From assembly GCF_019733355.1 (NCBI RefSeq), contig NZ_JAIHLQ010000018.1, positions 1 through 64,000 of the forward strand: a DNA stretch of 64,000 bases, written 5' to 3'. This document shows, piece by piece, positions 8,954-16,401 of this stretch. Numbering within the stretch: the first letter of the stretch is position 1; every line of letters begins with the position of its first letter. This DNA comes from Pseudomonas baetica (GTDB lineage: Bacteria > Pseudomonadota > Gammaproteobacteria > Pseudomonadales > Pseudomonadaceae). The notes beneath the pieces are model-generated. The model saw only the letters and a program-made list of their open reading frames with translations. It did no database searches and was not told the DNA's origin. Made by a program: the position numbers and the translations under genes.

Positions 8954-9088
8954 GAATCCTGTTTCCTTTTATGTACCAATGGCGCGAAGCATAACGCGAC
9001 CACAGACCACACGGGGCATTCTTGAGCGCTGCGCGAGGCCGGTGCTACCATGCGCAACCGCCAGAACAGGCAAGGAACCACCGGGTTT

Positions 9089-9694
9089 ATGAGCACAATC
9101 CGCGAGCGCAACAAAGAACTGATCCTGCGTGCCGCCAGCGAGGAGTTTGCCGACAAAGGCTTCGCCGCGACCAAAACCAGCGACATCGCCGCCAAGGCGG
9201 GATTGCCCAAGCCCAACGTTTACTACTACTTCAAGTCCAAGGAAAACCTCTACCGCGAGGTATTGGAAAGCATCATCGTGCCGATCCTGCAGGCGTCGAC
9301 GCCGTTCAACGCGGACGGCGTGCCGAGTGAAGTGTTGAGCGGCTACATCCGCTCCAAGATCCGTATCTCCCGCGACCTGCCCTTTGCCTCAAAAGTCTTC
9401 GCCAGCGAAATCATGCACGGCGCCCCACATTTGAGCGCCGACCTGGTCGAGCAACTAAACGGCCAGGCCAAGCACAACATCAACTGCATCCAGACCTGGA
9501 TCGACCGCGGCCAGATCGCCCCGATCGACCCCAACCATCTGATGTTCAGCATCTGGGCTGCCACCCAGACCTACGCCGACTTCGACTGGCAGATTTCTGC
9601 GGTCACCGGCAAGGACAAGCTGGACGAGGCGGATTATGAAGCGGCGGCGCAGACGATTATTCGGTTGGTGCTCAAAGGGTGTGAGCCGGACTGA
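9089..9694 (+). CDS. TetR-family regulator (RutR/GclR-like)
   Basis: A 201-residue repressor-type protein. The N-terminal helix-turn-helix is clear (KELILRAASEEFADKGFAATKTSDIAAKAGLPKPNVYYYFKSKENLYREVL), and the C-terminal half resembles the RutR ligand-binding domain (FASEIMHGAPHLS, INCIQTWIDRGQIAPIDPNHLMFSIWAATQTYADF). The ATG at 9089 gives the family's usual start; AGGA lies about 12 bases upstream. A RutR-like regulator named GclR represses the gcl cluster in P. putida KT2440, and in P. aeruginosa the gene next to gcl is also TetR type, so control of the glyoxylate genes downstream is a reasonable inference. The effector is not known from the sequence. Confidence 0.85.
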   Translation: MSTIRERNKELILRAASEEFADKGFAATKTSDIAAKAGLPKPNVYYYFKSKENLYREVLESIIVPILQASTPFNADGVPSEVLSGYIRSKIRISRDLPFASKVFASEIMHGAPHLSADLVEQLNGQAKHNINCIQTWIDRGQIAPIDPNHLMFSIWAATQTYADFDWQISAVTGKDKLDEADYEAAAQTIIRLVLKGCEPD

Positions 9695-9713
9695 AACACC
9701 GCGGCGCGGCGCG

Positions 9714-9812
9714 GCTATCGCTGGCAAGCCAGCTCCCACAAAGTTCTACGTCGTTCGTCATATCTGTGTTCAACACAGAATCCTGTGGGAGCTGGCTTGC
9801 CAGCGATGGCGG
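9714..9812. repeat. REPIN, type II pair flanking RAYT (downstream side)
   Basis: Inverted copies of a second REP type: ATCGCTGGCAAGCCAGCTCC (9716-) and GTGGGAGCTGGCTTGCCAGC (9785-). The inner edge is 16 bases from the stop codon of the RAYT gene. Confidence 0.9.
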
Positions 9813-9827
9813 CAACTCGGTCTTAGA

Positions 9828-10286
9828 TCAAACCCAGATAGCATCCCACAACGGATAGTCGCCAAGTTTTTCCACCAAGCCCGCTCGCAATGGGTTGGCT
9901 ACTACATAGCGCGCCATTTTCACCAAATCATCTTCCTTTCGAAGTGCCCGGTCGTGAAGCCCCTGCTGCCAAAGCGGCCCGTTTTTACCACTGGAAAGAT
10001 TCACTTCGCGCGCAATCAGGGACTTGGTCTCTCGCATCAATTTGCGAAGTGAACAGTTTCCCAGTTCAACGAGCCAATGAAAGTGGTCAGGCATGACAAC
10101 CCATGCCAATGATTTTGCCAACCCAAGATCCTGTGCCCGGCGAAACTGATGAACAACCAATCTGCCCAATGCGAAATCGGTAAAGATCGGTTCTCGATCA
10201 AGTGTATTGGTTGTCAGTAGATAGATTCTATTTGGCTCGGCATAGCGGCCGGCTCGCAGACGATGTGAAGCAGGAAGATCAGGCAA
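9828..10286 (-). CDS. REP-associated tyrosine transposase (RAYT)
   Basis: A 152-residue Y1-type (IS200-like) transposase domesticated for REP mobilisation. The paired-His motif is in WVVMPDHFHWLVEL and the catalytic Tyr in ARYVVANPLRAGL; both are at family positions. The likely start is TTG at 10286 (AGGGG about 7 bases upstream); I would expect ATG there, so the start may have decayed, though the frame is intact. Type II REPs lie on both sides (9714-9812 and 10376-10407), the usual arrangement in which a RAYT sits next to the REPs it recognises. It is unrelated to the metabolic genes around it. Confidence 0.9.
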   Translation of the reverse strand: MPDLPASHRLRAGRYAEPNRIYLLTTNTLDREPIFTDFALGRLVVHQFRRAQDLGLAKSLAWVVMPDHFHWLVELGNCSLRKLMRETKSLIAREVNLSSGKNGPLWQQGLHDRALRKEDDLVKMARYVVANPLRAGLVEKLGDYPLWDAIWV

Positions 10287-10375
10287 TCCGTTGCCCCTTC
10301 ATGATGAGTTCATCAAAAGGCTAGACCGCAGTGCCCCATCAAGTCAGGCAGTCTTTTATCTTGATGTGTCAGTCC

Positions 10376-10479
10376 CGCCGCCATCGCTGGCAAGCCAGCT
10401 CCCACAGTTTTTAATGTTGAATACAAAACTTGTGAACGACACAAAATCCTGTAGGAGTGAGCCTCCTCGCGATAGCGGT
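10376..10479. repeat. REP pair upstream of RAYT (type II plus a third type)
   Basis: The left element is type II (CATCGCTGGCAAGCCAGCTC, 10382-10401); the right one, at 10448-10479, has another core (CTGTAGGAGTGAGCCTCCTC followed by GCGATAGCGG). The mix suggests two families inserted side by side. Confidence 0.75.
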
Positions 10480-10496
10480 TAATCAGACGCTAAAGA

Positions 10497-10937
10497 TCAA
10501 GAAACCACCCCCGCATCCGCCCGCAGATCCAGCGCCTCCACCGCTTTGATCGCCACCTGCTCATCAATATCCGACAGATCGCCGCTGATCCCGATCGCGC
10601 CCAGCACGTTACCCGCCTGATCACGAATCAACACACCACCCGGTGCCGGCACCACGCTGCCCTGGCCCATGCTGTTTAGCGCCGCAATGAAAGCCGGGCG
10701 TTGTTGCGCGTCCAGCGCCAGCAGGCGTGAGCCTTTACCTAGTGCGATGGCGCCCCAGGCTTTGCCGATGGCGATTTGTGGGCGAAGCAGGCTGGCGCCG
10801 TCTTCGCGTTGCACGGCGACCAGATGGCCGCCGGTATCGAGTACCGCGATGGTCAGCGGCGCGGCATTGATGCCTCGCCCTGCGCTGATGGCTTCATTGA
10901 CCAGGTTGACTGCGACTTTCAAGGTTAAAGCGCTCAT
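10497..10937 (-). CDS. HbpS/GlcG-like (DUF336) protein
   Basis: A 146-residue protein of the GlcG/HbpS family: VNEAISAGRGINAAPLTIAVLDTGGHLVAVQREDGAS, then GGVLIRDQAGNVLGAIGISGDLSDIDEQVAIKAVEA. No signal peptide is seen, so it should be cytoplasmic. Family members occur beside glycolate, glyoxylate and diol catabolism genes, and some bind heme or cobalamin; the activity here is unknown. It is divergent from gcl and one of the two TTGTATACAA palindromes lies upstream of it, so it probably belongs to the same regulon. The ribosome site GAGGA precedes the ATG at 10937. Confidence 0.8.
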   Translation of the reverse strand: MSALTLKVAVNLVNEAISAGRGINAAPLTIAVLDTGGHLVAVQREDGASLLRPQIAIGKAWGAIALGKGSRLLALDAQQRPAFIAALNSMGQGSVVPAPGGVLIRDQAGNVLGAIGISGDLSDIDEQVAIKAVEALDLRADAGVVS

Positions 10938-11030
10938 GGTGCCGTCCTCATTTTGTTATAGGGAAAGTCGTGGGGCTGCGGTTTTGTGCCGCAGTCCGAT
11001 ACGACAAATAGAACACAATGAGTTATTTTT

Positions 11031-11040
11031 TTGTATACAA
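11031..11040. promoter_or_regulatory. Palindromic operator candidate 1 (TTGTATACAA)
   Basis: A perfect 10-base palindrome, 94 bases before the HbpS-like start. An identical copy lies 138 bases away near gcl. Two exact copies in one divergent control region make chance unlikely. Confidence 0.6.
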
Positions 11041-11124
11041 TAATTCTCGAAAAGCGCCACATGCGACGAAAAGCCACAGCAGAACCGGCTTCCGACGAAT
11101 GAAACAGTCGCTTGAGAAAATGGA

Positions 11125-11154
11125 TTGACCTGCGCCGTCCGCCGTGAATACACT
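11125..11154 (+). promoter_or_regulatory. Possible sigma-70 promoter of gcl
   Basis: TTGACC (11125) and TACACT (11149) are separated by 18 bases. Transcription would begin near 11161, placing the second TTGTATACAA copy just downstream of the start, a position suited to repression. Weak consensus, so tentative. Confidence 0.35.
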
Positions 11155-11168
11155 CTGCGCAAAGCCAC

Positions 11169-11178
11169 TTGTATACAA
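11169..11178. promoter_or_regulatory. Palindromic operator candidate 2 (TTGTATACAA)
   Basis: The second exact copy of the palindrome, 27 bases upstream of the gcl ATG. GntR-type regulators often use sites of this form, but the adjacent regulator is TetR type, so the binding protein is uncertain. Confidence 0.6.
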
Positions 11179-11205
11179 TTACAAAACGTAAAGAGGCACA
11201 AAACC

Positions 11206-12981
11206 ATGAGCAAAATGAGAGCAATCGAAGCCGCCGTTCTGGTGATGCGCCGTGAAGGGGTTGATACCGCTTTTGGCATCCCGGGCGCTGCGATCAACCC
11301 GCTGTACTCCGCCCTGCAGAAAGTCGGTGGCATCGATCACGTCCTCGCTCGCCACGTTGAAGGCGCCTCGCACATGGCCGAGGGCTACACCCGCACCAAG
11401 GCCGGCAACATCGGCGTGTGCATAGGCACTTCCGGCCCGGCCGGTACCGACATGGTCACCGGGCTCTACAGCGCCTCGGCCGACTCGATTCCCATCCTCT
11501 GCATCACAGGCCAGGCACCCCGCGCCCGTATGCACAAGGAAGACTTCCAGGCTGTCGACATCACCAGCATCGTCAAGCCCGTCACCAAGTGGGCGACCAC
11601 GGTGCTGGAACCTGGCCAGGTGCCTTACGCGTTCCAGAAAGCTTTCTTTGAGATGCGTTCCGGCCGTCCAGGCCCGGTGCTGATCGACCTGCCGTTCGAC
11701 GTGCAGATGGCTGAAATCGAATTTGACATCGACGCTTACCAGCCACTGCCGCTGGCCAAGCCGACCGCGACCCGCATCCAGGTCGAGAAAGCGCTGGCTT
11801 TGCTCGATCAGGCCGAGCGTCCATTGCTGGTGGCCGGTGGTGGCATCATCAACGCCGACGCCAGCGAACTGCTGGTGGAGTTCGCCGAACTGACCGGTAT
11901 CCCGGTGATCCCGACCCTGATGGGCTGGGGCACCATCCCGGACGATCACCCGTTGATGGTCGGCATGGTTGGTCTGCAGACTTCGCACCGTTACGGCAAC
12001 GCAACGATGCTGAAATCCGACGTGGTACTGGGCATCGGTAACCGTTGGGCCAACCGTCACACCGGTTCGGTCGATGTCTACACCGAAGGCCGCAAGTTCA
12101 TTCACGTCGACATCGAAGGCACGCAGATCGGTCGTGTGTTCACGCCGGACCTGGGCATCGTATCCGACGCCGCTGCCGCGCTGACCGTGTTCATTGAAGT
12201 GGCGCGTGAATGGCAAGCCGCCGGCAAGCTGAAAAACCGCAGTGCGTGGCTGCAAGACTGCCAGCAGCGCAAGGCCAGCCTGCATCGAAAAACCCACTTC
12301 GACAACGTGCCGGTCAAGCCACAGCGCGTTTACGAAGAAATGAACCAGGTGTTCGGCAAGGACACCTGCTATGTCAGCACCATTGGTCTGTCGCAAATTG
12401 CCGGCGCGCAGTTCCTGCACGTCTACAAGCCGCGTCACTGGATCAACTGCGGTCAGGCAGGCCCGTTGGGCTGGACCATTCCGGCAGCGCTGGGCGTGGT
12501 CAAGGCCGATCCGAACCGTAAAGTCGTGGCCCTGTCGGGGGACTATGACTTCCAGTTCATGATCGAGGAGCTGGCGGTCGGCGCTCAGTTCAAACTGCCT
12601 TACATCCACGTCGTGGTGAACAACTCGTACCTGGGTCTGATCCGTCAGGCACAGCGCGGGTTCGAAATGGACTACTGCGTGCAGTTGTCCTTCGATAACC
12701 TCAACGCGCCGGAACTCAACGGTTACGGGGTTGACCATGTCGCGGTTGCCGAAGGCCTGGGCTGCAAGGCACTGCGTGTGTTCGAACCATCGGAAATCGC
12801 CCCTGCCCTGCGCAAGGCCGAACAGATGATCGAAGAGTTCAAGGTGCCGGTGATCGTCGAGATCATTCTGGAGCGTGTGACCAACATCTCCATGGGTACC
12901 GAGATCAACGCCGTCAACGAATTCGAAGACCTGGCGCTGGTCGGCAACGATGCGCCTACGGCGATTTCGCTGCTTGATTAA
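11206..12981 (+). CDS. gcl: Glyoxylate carboligase (tartronate-semialdehyde synthase)
   Basis: Thiamine-diphosphate enzyme that joins two glyoxylates to tartronate semialdehyde and CO2. The 591-residue length equals the usual size. The three domains are in order: pyrimidine-binding (FGIPGAAINPLYSAL), central, and pyrophosphate-binding with GDYDFQFMIEELAVGAQFKLPYIHVVVNNSYLG. Val51 in LARHVEGASHMAEGYTR stands where nearly all ThDP enzymes have the catalytic Glu, a hallmark of Gcl. The ATG at 11206 has AAAGAGG upstream; the frame extends further 5' but has no support. First gene of the gcl-hyi-glxR-ttuD-pykF series that takes glyoxylate to pyruvate. Confidence 0.97.
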   Translation: MSKMRAIEAAVLVMRREGVDTAFGIPGAAINPLYSALQKVGGIDHVLARHVEGASHMAEGYTRTKAGNIGVCIGTSGPAGTDMVTGLYSASADSIPILCITGQAPRARMHKEDFQAVDITSIVKPVTKWATTVLEPGQVPYAFQKAFFEMRSGRPGPVLIDLPFDVQMAEIEFDIDAYQPLPLAKPTATRIQVEKALALLDQAERPLLVAGGGIINADASELLVEFAELTGIPVIPTLMGWGTIPDDHPLMVGMVGLQTSHRYGNATMLKSDVVLGIGNRWANRHTGSVDVYTEGRKFIHVDIEGTQIGRVFTPDLGIVSDAAAALTVFIEVAREWQAAGKLKNRSAWLQDCQQRKASLHRKTHFDNVPVKPQRVYEEMNQVFGKDTCYVSTIGLSQIAGAQFLHVYKPRHWINCGQAGPLGWTIPAALGVVKADPNRKVVALSGDYDFQFMIEELAVGAQFKLPYIHVVVNNSYLGLIRQAQRGFEMDYCVQLSFDNLNAPELNGYGVDHVAVAEGLGCKALRVFEPSEIAPALRKAEQMIEEFKVPVIVEIILERVTNISMGTEINAVNEFEDLALVGNDAPTAISLLD

Positions 12982-12997
12982 CTGTTGACCGCTCTCC

Positions 12998-13088
12998 CTG
13001 TGGGAGCGGGCTTGCCCGCGAAAGCATTTCCACATCCGACAATGATGTTGGCTGATCCACCGCTTTCGCGAGCAAGCCCGCTCCCACG
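12998..13088. repeat. REPIN, type I pair, between gcl and hyi
   Basis: Forward core GTGGGAGCGGGCTTGCCCGC (13000-) and reverse core ending CTCCCAC at 13087. It sits inside what looks like one operon. Confidence 0.9.
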
Positions 13089-13121
13089 AGGGGAACTTCA
13101 CAAGATTTACGGGAGACCACC

Positions 13122-13904
13122 ATGCCGCGTTTCGCAGCCAACCTGTCCATGCTGTTCACCGAACAGGATTTCCTTGCCCGTTTCGACGCCGCCGCCAAGG
13201 CCGGTTTCAGTGGTGTGGAATATCTGTTTCCGTACGACTTCAGCTCCGCCGAAATCAAGGCAACACTGGAGGCCAACGGTCTGACCCAAGTGCTGTTCAA
13301 CCTGCCGGCCGGTGATTGGGCCAAGGGCGAGCGCGGTATCGCGTGCCTGCCGGATCGGATCGAAGAATTCCGCGCCGGTGTCGACCTGGCGATTGCCTAC
13401 GCGCAAGTGCTGGGCAACACCCAGGTCAACTGCCTGGCCGGTATCCGTCCGCAAGGCGTGGACGATGCCACCGTGGAAAAAACCTTCGTCGCCAACCTCA
13501 AGTACGCGGCCGACAAGCTGCAAGCGGCGGGTATCAAACTGGTGATGGAAGCGATCAACACCCGCGACATCCCAGGCTTCTACTTGAACAACACGGCGCA
13601 AGCCCTGTCGATTCGCGAGCAGGTCGGCAGCGCCAATCTGTTCCTGCAATACGACATCTATCACATGCAAATCATGGAAGGCGATCTGGCCCGCACCCTG
13701 CAATCGCACCTGGGCGAGATCAACCATGTGCAGCTCGCGGACAACCCGGGGCGCAACGAGCCAGGTACCGGTGAGATCAACTACCGCTTCCTGTTCGAGC
13801 ACCTCGACCGCATCGGTTATCAGGGTTGGGTAGGTTGCGAGTACAAGCCGCTGACCAGCACTGAAGCAGGGCTCGGCTGGCTGAAAACCCACAACGCAAT
13901 TTAA
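13122..13904 (+). CDS. hyi: Hydroxypyruvate isomerase
   Basis: Interconverts hydroxypyruvate and tartronate semialdehyde. The 260-residue product is a TIM-barrel of the xylose-isomerase-like family: MPRFAANLSMLFTEQDFLARFDAAAKAGFSGVEYLFPYD at the start, the metal/catalytic Glu in LVMEAINTRDIPGF, QYDIYHMQIMEGDL, HVQLADNPGRNEPGTGEINY and GCEYKP at the end. These match the Hyi pattern closely. A REPIN separates it from gcl, but gene order and a good ribosome site (GGGAGACC) argue it is still part of the glyoxylate unit. Confidence 0.95.
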   Translation: MPRFAANLSMLFTEQDFLARFDAAAKAGFSGVEYLFPYDFSSAEIKATLEANGLTQVLFNLPAGDWAKGERGIACLPDRIEEFRAGVDLAIAYAQVLGNTQVNCLAGIRPQGVDDATVEKTFVANLKYAADKLQAAGIKLVMEAINTRDIPGFYLNNTAQALSIREQVGSANLFLQYDIYHMQIMEGDLARTLQSHLGEINHVQLADNPGRNEPGTGEINYRFLFEHLDRIGYQGWVGCEYKPLTSTEAGLGWLKTHNAI

Positions 13905-13918
13905 GAACAACGCAAAAC

Positions 13919-14008
13919 CTGTGGCAGCGGGCTTGCTCGCGAATGCGGTGGTTCAGTCAACACGGATATTGAATGTTCCACCGCATTCGCGAGCAAGCCC
14001 GCTCCCAC
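13919..14008. repeat. REPIN, type I pair, between hyi and glxR
   Basis: Forward core GTGGCAGCGGGCTTGCTCGC (13921-) and reverse core GCGAGCAAGCCCGCTCCCAC ending 14008. Confidence 0.9.
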
Positions 14009-14062
14009 CCAATGCAACACCCCCAATTTGCTTGAGCAAGACAAAAACAAGAGGATTTTCTC

Positions 14063-14956
14063 ATGGCTAAAATCGGATTTATCGGCACCGGCATCATGGG
14101 CCACCCAATGGCGGCGAACCTGCAGAAAGCCGGTCACAGCCTGTTCCTGTCGGCGCACCACGACCCCGCGCCTGCCGACCTGGTTGCCGCTGGCGCGGTC
14201 GCGCTGGCCAATCCGCGCGAAGTGGCTCAGGAAGCTGAGTTCATCATCGTCATGGTCCCGGATACCCCGCAGGTCGATGACGTGCTGTTCCGTGCTGACG
14301 GCGTTGCTGCCGGTATCGGCAAAGGCAAAGTCGTGATCGACATGAGCTCGATCTCGCCAACCGCTACCAAAGCGTTCGCGGCGAAGATCAATGAAAAAGG
14401 CGCGCAGTACCTCGACGCGCCTGTTTCCGGTGGTGAAGTCGGCGCCAAAGCCGCGACCCTGAGCATCATGATCGGTGGCGACGCCGATGCTTTCGAACGC
14501 GCACTGCCTCTGTTCCAGGCCATGGGCAAGAACATCACGCTGGTCGGCGGCAATGGCGACGGTCAGACCGCGAAAGTGGCGAACCAGATCATCGTGGCCC
14601 TGAACATCCAGGCCGTGGCAGAAGCCCTGCTGTTCGCTTCGAAAAACGGTGCCGATCCAGCCAAGGTGCGTGAAGCGCTGATGGGTGGTTTCGCCTCGTC
14701 CAAGATTCTCGAAGTACACGGCGAGCGCATGATCAAAGGCACCTTCGATCCAGGCTTCCGCATCAGCCTGCACCAGAAGGACCTGAACCTGGCCCTGCAA
14801 GGCGCCAAGGAGCTGAACATCAACCTGCCGAACACCGCCAACGCCCAGCAAGTGTTCAGCACCTGCGCGGCCATCGGTGGCAGCAACTGGGATCACTCGG
14901 CGCTGATCAAGGGCCTGGAACACATGGCCAACTTCTCGATCCGCGACAAAAAATAA
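14063..14956 (+). CDS. glxR: Tartronate semialdehyde reductase (2-hydroxy-3-oxopropionate reductase)
   Basis: Reduces tartronate semialdehyde to D-glycerate with NAD(P)H. The 297-residue product is a beta-hydroxyacid dehydrogenase: Rossmann start MAKIGFIGTGIMGHPMAANL, substrate-binding DAPVSGGEVGAKAATLSIMIGG, and the catalytic Lys in GQTAKVANQIIVALNIQAVAEAL. The C-terminal helical domain is complete (HQKDLNLALQGAKELNINLPNTANAQQVF). AGAGGA lies upstream of the ATG. It sits between hyi and ttuD as in other pseudomonads. Confidence 0.95.
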   Translation: MAKIGFIGTGIMGHPMAANLQKAGHSLFLSAHHDPAPADLVAAGAVALANPREVAQEAEFIIVMVPDTPQVDDVLFRADGVAAGIGKGKVVIDMSSISPTATKAFAAKINEKGAQYLDAPVSGGEVGAKAATLSIMIGGDADAFERALPLFQAMGKNITLVGGNGDGQTAKVANQIIVALNIQAVAEALLFASKNGADPAKVREALMGGFASSKILEVHGERMIKGTFDPGFRISLHQKDLNLALQGAKELNINLPNTANAQQVFSTCAAIGGSNWDHSALIKGLEHMANFSIRDKK

Positions 14957-14977
14957 TCTGCGCCTCTGGCTCGCTCC

Positions 14978-15066
14978 CTGTGGGAGCGGGCTTGCCCGCG
15001 ATGGCATCGACTCGGTTTTTCTGAAGGACCGCAGCGCCTGAATCGCTGGCAAGCCAGCTCCCACAG
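14978..15066. repeat. Hybrid REP pair (type I left, type II right)
   Basis: The left half is GTGGGAGCGGGCTTGCCCGC (type I), the right half is ATCGCTGGCAAGCCAGCTCC (type II, inverted). The two halves therefore belong to different REP families. Confidence 0.85.
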
Positions 15067-15126
15067 GGACCGGGTCGCTGCACCGTTGTCGCTCCACTCC
15101 AATAACAAGAATTCCGGGAGCCCGCC

Positions 15127-16401
15127 ATGTCGGTCGATCCGCAACAACTGTTGCGCGAGCTGTTTGCCACAGCCATTGACGCGGCCCATCCGCAGCAAGT
15201 CCTCGAAGCCCATCTGCCTGCCGATCGCACCGGTCGGGTCATCGTCATCGGCGCCGGCAAAGCCGCCGCCGCCATGGCGCAAGTGGTCGAACGCTGCTGG
15301 CAGGGTGAAGTCTCTGGCCTGGTAGTGACTCGCTACGGTCACGGCGCCCCGTGCGAAAAAATCGAAGTGGTCGAAGCTGCGCATCCGGTGCCGGACGCCG
15401 CTGGCCTGGCCGTGGCCAAGCGTGTGCTGGATCTGGTCAGTAACCTGAGCGAAGACGACCGCGTGATCTTCCTGCTATCCGGTGGCGGCTCTGCCCTGCT
15501 CGCCTTGCCGGCCGAAGGCATCACCCTCGCTGACAAGCAATCCATCAACAAAGCCCTGCTCAAATCCGGCGCGACCATCGGCGAGATGAACTGTGTGCGC
15601 AAACACCTCTCGGCGATCAAGGGCGGCCGCCTGGGCAAGGCCTGTTGGCCCGCCACGGTTTATACCTACGCGATTTCCGATGTACCGGGTGACCTCGCCA
15701 CGGTCATCGCCTCCGGCCCGACCGTGGCCGACCCCAGCACCTCGGCTGAAGCGCTGGCGATCATCAAGCGCTACGGCATCGAGATCCCGGCGTCGGTACG
15801 CACCTGGCTGCAAAGCCCTGAATCGGAGACCGTCAAACCCGGTGATCCGAGCCTGGCCCGCAGTCATTTCCAGTTGATCGCCCGTCCTCAGCAATCGCTG
15901 GACGCCGCAGCGGTGAAGTGCCGTCAGGCCGGTTTCAGTACGCTGATCCTCGGCGATCTGGAAGGTGAATCGCGCGAAGTGGCGAAAGTCCACGCCGGCA
16001 TCGCTCGTCAGATCATCAACCACGGCCAGCCACTGGCGGCGCCGTGCGTGATCCTCTCCGGCGGTGAAACCACCGTGACCGTGCGCGGCAATGGCCGTGG
16101 CGGGCGCAACGCAGAATTCCTCCTGAGCCTGACCGATAGCCTCAAAGGCCTGCCCGGCGTCTACGCGCTGGCCGGTGACACCGATGGCATCGACGGCTCG
16201 GAAGACAACGCTGGCGCAATCATGACCCCGGACAGCTACGCCCGCTCCATCGCCCTGGGCTTGAGCGCCAGTGACGAGCTGGATAACAACAACGGCTACG
16301 GCTATTTCGAGGCGCTCGATGCGCTGATCGTCACCGAGCCGACCCGCACCAACGTCAACGACTTCCGCGCCATTCTGATTCTCGAGAACTCTAAATCATG
16401 A
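15127..16401 (+). CDS. ttuD: Glycerate 2-kinase (MOFRL family, TtuD)
   Basis: Phosphorylates D-glycerate to 2-phosphoglycerate. The 424-residue protein has the two-part MOFRL/glycerate kinase structure: VIVIGAGKAAAAMAQ, LLSGGGSALLALPAEGITL, NCVRKHLSAIKGGRLG and YAISDVPGDLATVIASGPTVADP in the N-terminal domain, and VILSGGETTVTVRGNGRGGRNAEFLL plus LAGDTDGIDGSEDNAGA in the MOFRL domain. Older records call it hydroxypyruvate reductase. Its stop overlaps the pykF start by 4 bases, so the product, 2-phosphoglycerate, is drawn toward pyruvate by coupled synthesis of the next enzymes. Confidence 0.95.
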   Translation: MSVDPQQLLRELFATAIDAAHPQQVLEAHLPADRTGRVIVIGAGKAAAAMAQVVERCWQGEVSGLVVTRYGHGAPCEKIEVVEAAHPVPDAAGLAVAKRVLDLVSNLSEDDRVIFLLSGGGSALLALPAEGITLADKQSINKALLKSGATIGEMNCVRKHLSAIKGGRLGKACWPATVYTYAISDVPGDLATVIASGPTVADPSTSAEALAIIKRYGIEIPASVRTWLQSPESETVKPGDPSLARSHFQLIARPQQSLDAAAVKCRQAGFSTLILGDLEGESREVAKVHAGIARQIINHGQPLAAPCVILSGGETTVTVRGNGRGGRNAEFLLSLTDSLKGLPGVYALAGDTDGIDGSEDNAGAIMTPDSYARSIALGLSASDELDNNNGYGYFEALDALIVTEPTRTNVNDFRAILILENSKS

